In this document: piece by piece, positions 15,542-16,711 of the stretch
How the letters are laid out: the number at the start of each line of letters is the position of its first letter
Position numbering within the stretch: the first letter of the stretch is position 1
Source of the DNA: Desulfuromonadaceae bacterium
Lineage (GTDB): Bacteria > Desulfobacterota > Desulfuromonadia > Desulfuromonadales > Geopsychrobacteraceae
Assembly: GCA_016744555.1 (NCBI GenBank)
Contig: JADGED010000020.1
Coordinates: 2,309 to 19,019, forward strand
DNA length: 16,711 nucleotides
Direction of reading: 5' to 3'
Notes under the pieces: model-generated
Told to the model about the DNA's origin: nothing
What the model saw: the letters and a program-made list of their open reading frames with translations, nothing else
The model's database searches: none
Made by a program: the position numbers and the translations under genes

Positions 15542-15574
15542 AAAAAAACAGGCCGGAACTTACGTTCCGGCCTG
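15542..15574 (-). terminator. Intrinsic terminator after the secF-TPR unit
   Basis: On the minus strand an 11-bp stem CAGGCCGGAAC / GTTCCGGCCTG (15574-15564 with 15559-15549), a 4-base loop and seven T (15548-15542) form a strong rho-independent terminator 15 bp after the TPR gene stop and about 60 bp before recJ. Confidence 0.93.
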
Positions 15575-15588
15575 AATGGTAAATATTA

Positions 15589-16167
15589 TTACTGGAGAGA
15601 CTGAGGAAACATAGTCTTTGACATATGCTCCAGCTCAGCTCGAACTTGAGCAGCAGCTGGACTATCGGGGTTAAGTGCAATAAAACGCTGCCAAACTTCG
15701 GTTACTTTGGCATAATCTTTTAAATCATCACGATAGATAATCCCCATATTATACAAACTTTGCTGGTGATTAGAATCTAAGCTATGAGCTTTTTTGAAAT
15801 TACTGATAGCCTTATCGTACCATCCAACTCGCCGATACATAATCCCTTGATCGGTCAATAAGTTAGGGTCATTACCGTTTAATTCCAATGCTTTTTCATA
15901 TGCATCGATAGCCTTAAGGGGTTGATTGGAATCAAAAAGAACGTGCCCTAGCTTAATCCAAGCATTTCGGTTATTTGGCTCTTTTGCAACAATACCTTCT
16001 AACACTGATGTTTGTTGCAAATGGTCAACAATTGGCGGCGGTGGTACCGACTTTGCCGCCGATGATTGTGGCGCAGACGTTTCTTTTTTTGCATTAGTCA
16101 CAATGACTCCGATTAAAATGCCTGCTGCCAGAGCAATCACAACTACAAGAAATGCCTCTTTCTTCAT
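15589..16167 (-). CDS. Membrane-anchored TPR protein downstream of secF
   Basis: A 192-residue protein with a basic start (MKK), one transmembrane helix at about 6-24, a Pro/Ser/Ala-rich linker to about residue 46, and three tetratricopeptide repeats at about 66-99, 100-133 and 134-168. The charge pattern predicts an N-in anchor with the TPRs in the periplasm. No catalytic motif is present, so it is likely a protein-binding scaffold or chaperone. It starts 13 bp after secF and shares its terminator. The ATG at 16165-16167 is preferred because it follows the secF stop with a GGTGA site; the open frame continues to 16260 but would overlap secF. A YfgM-like or CcmH-like role at the Sec exit is a guess from context. 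Confidence 0.85.
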   Translation of the reverse strand: MKKEAFLVVVIALAAGILIGVIVTNAKKETSAPQSSAAKSVPPPPIVDHLQQTSVLEGIVAKEPNNRNAWIKLGHVLFDSNQPLKAIDAYEKALELNGNDPNLLTDQGIMYRRVGWYDKAISNFKKAHSLDSNHQQSLYNMGIIYRDDLKDYAKVTEVWQRFIALNPDSPAAAQVRAELEHMSKTMFPQSLQ

Positions 16168-16180
16168 TTTACAATCACCA

Positions 16181-16711
16181 TTACTTCGAGTTTTTAGCTG
16201 TTTTTTCTTGCCACAAAATAAGTACCGGGCTGGCAACAAAAATAGACGAATAGGTACCAACTAAGACACCAACTAGCATAGCAAAAGCAAAGTTGTGAAT
16301 TACTCCACCGCCAAGGACAAATAGAGACAAAACAACTAGCAATGTAGTTGCAGATGTCAACAATGTCCGTGACAAAGTTTCATTAACGCTGCGATTGACA
16401 ATAAACTCAAACTTTTCATTATGGAGTTTTCCGCTATTTTCACGAATACGATCGTAAACGATTATTGTATCATTCAGCGAATAACCGATAATAGCAAGAA
16501 AAGCAGCTATTATTGGCAAATCTATCTCCTTACCAAACAAACTAAAAGCACCCAAAGTAATTAATACATCGTGCACCAACGCAACTATAGCGCCGATAGC
16601 AAAACGGAACTCAAATCGCCAAGAGATATAAATTAACAGTCCCAGCATGGCATAAAAAAGAGCCTTTAGGCCCTTATTACGTAAATCTTTTCCTACCTGC
16701 GGGCCGACCAT
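16181..16711 (-). CDS. secF: Protein translocase subunit SecF, 3' part
   Basis: The C-terminal 176 residues of SecF, an inner-membrane partner of SecD that uses the proton gradient to pull proteins through SecYEG. The frame runs off the window end; the Met at 16709-16711 is internal. The fragment begins at the conserved VGPQVGKDLR and contains about five hydrophobic helices, including the GYSLNDTIIVYDRIRE motif (about 76-91) that marks SecD/SecF. The 5' part and presumably secD lie beyond the edge. The TPR gene follows after 13 bp in the same transcription unit. Confidence 0.95.
   Translation of the reverse strand: MVGPQVGKDLRNKGLKALFYAMLGLLIYISWRFEFRFAIGAIVALVHDVLITLGAFSLFGKEIDLPIIAAFLAIIGYSLNDTIIVYDRIRENSGKLHNEKFEFIVNRSVNETLSRTLLTSATTLLVVLSLFVLGGGVIHNFAFAMLVGVLVGTYSSIFVASPVLILWQEKTAKNSK

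Noticed and set aside
16168..16260. Upstream extension of the TPR gene inside secF
   Set aside because: The shorter start gives a clean membrane anchor and a 13-bp gap after the secF stop.

Overview
The window looks like core chromosome of a Desulfuromonadia (Geobacter/Desulfuromonas/Pelobacter-like, formerly Deltaproteobacteria) bacterium with an AT-leaning genome. The evidence is gene order and protein type: secF followed by recJ, the run pheA-tyrA-aroA-cmk-rpsA-(sppA)-ihfB, a 574-residue S1 protein with an acidic N-terminus, a Bacillus-like class II EPSP synthase, and a SpoIIE/STAS/HATPase partner-switching set. There are no transposases, integrases, tRNAs, rRNAs, CRISPR arrays or phage genes. 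This is housekeeping DNA, and I do not see a clear new multi-gene system.

Layout. Positions 1-1485 (+ strand) hold a signalling cassette: the catalytic end of a SpoIIE-type PP2C phosphatase (cut by the window edge), a STAS anti-sigma-antagonist-like protein and an RsbW/SpoIIAB-like ATPase. Positions 3826 to 1507 (- strand) hold a tightly packed RluA-family pseudouridine synthase, Lgt prolipoprotein diacylglyceryl transferase and HAD phosphatase, with start codons overlapping stop codons. Positions 3880-4149 (+ strand) hold a well supported 6S RNA gene with a near-consensus promoter and a strong terminator shared with the convergent ihfB. From about 11357 down to 4166 (- strand) runs an aromatic amino acid and translation operon: pheA, tyrA, aroA, cmk, then rpsA with a 210-nt leader, a terminator, sppA and ihfB. 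A class I aminotransferase (11557-12747, + strand) diverges from pheA and converges on murB. Positions 16711 to 12755 (- strand) carry the 3' part of secF, a membrane-anchored TPR protein, a terminator, then recJ and murB overlapping by one base.

How the genes fit together. PheA and TyrA split chorismate/prephenate flow to phenylalanine and tyrosine, AroA makes the precursor EPSP, and the neighbouring aminotransferase could supply the transamination. Cmk, S1 and IHF-beta form the widely conserved cmk-rpsA-ihfB block. SecF and the TPR protein probably act at the Sec exit, and Lgt and SppA in lipoprotein and membrane-protein processing.

The points most worth following are the 6S RNA gene, the rpsA leader and the terminator pressed against the sppA start, the recJ-coupled MurB with a variant catalytic loop, the HAD phosphatase overlapping lgt, and the partner-switching cassette with no sigma factor in view. 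Several genes have in-frame upstream extensions that would give wrong starts if the longest frame were used (rpsA, pheA, the TPR gene and the HAD gene).
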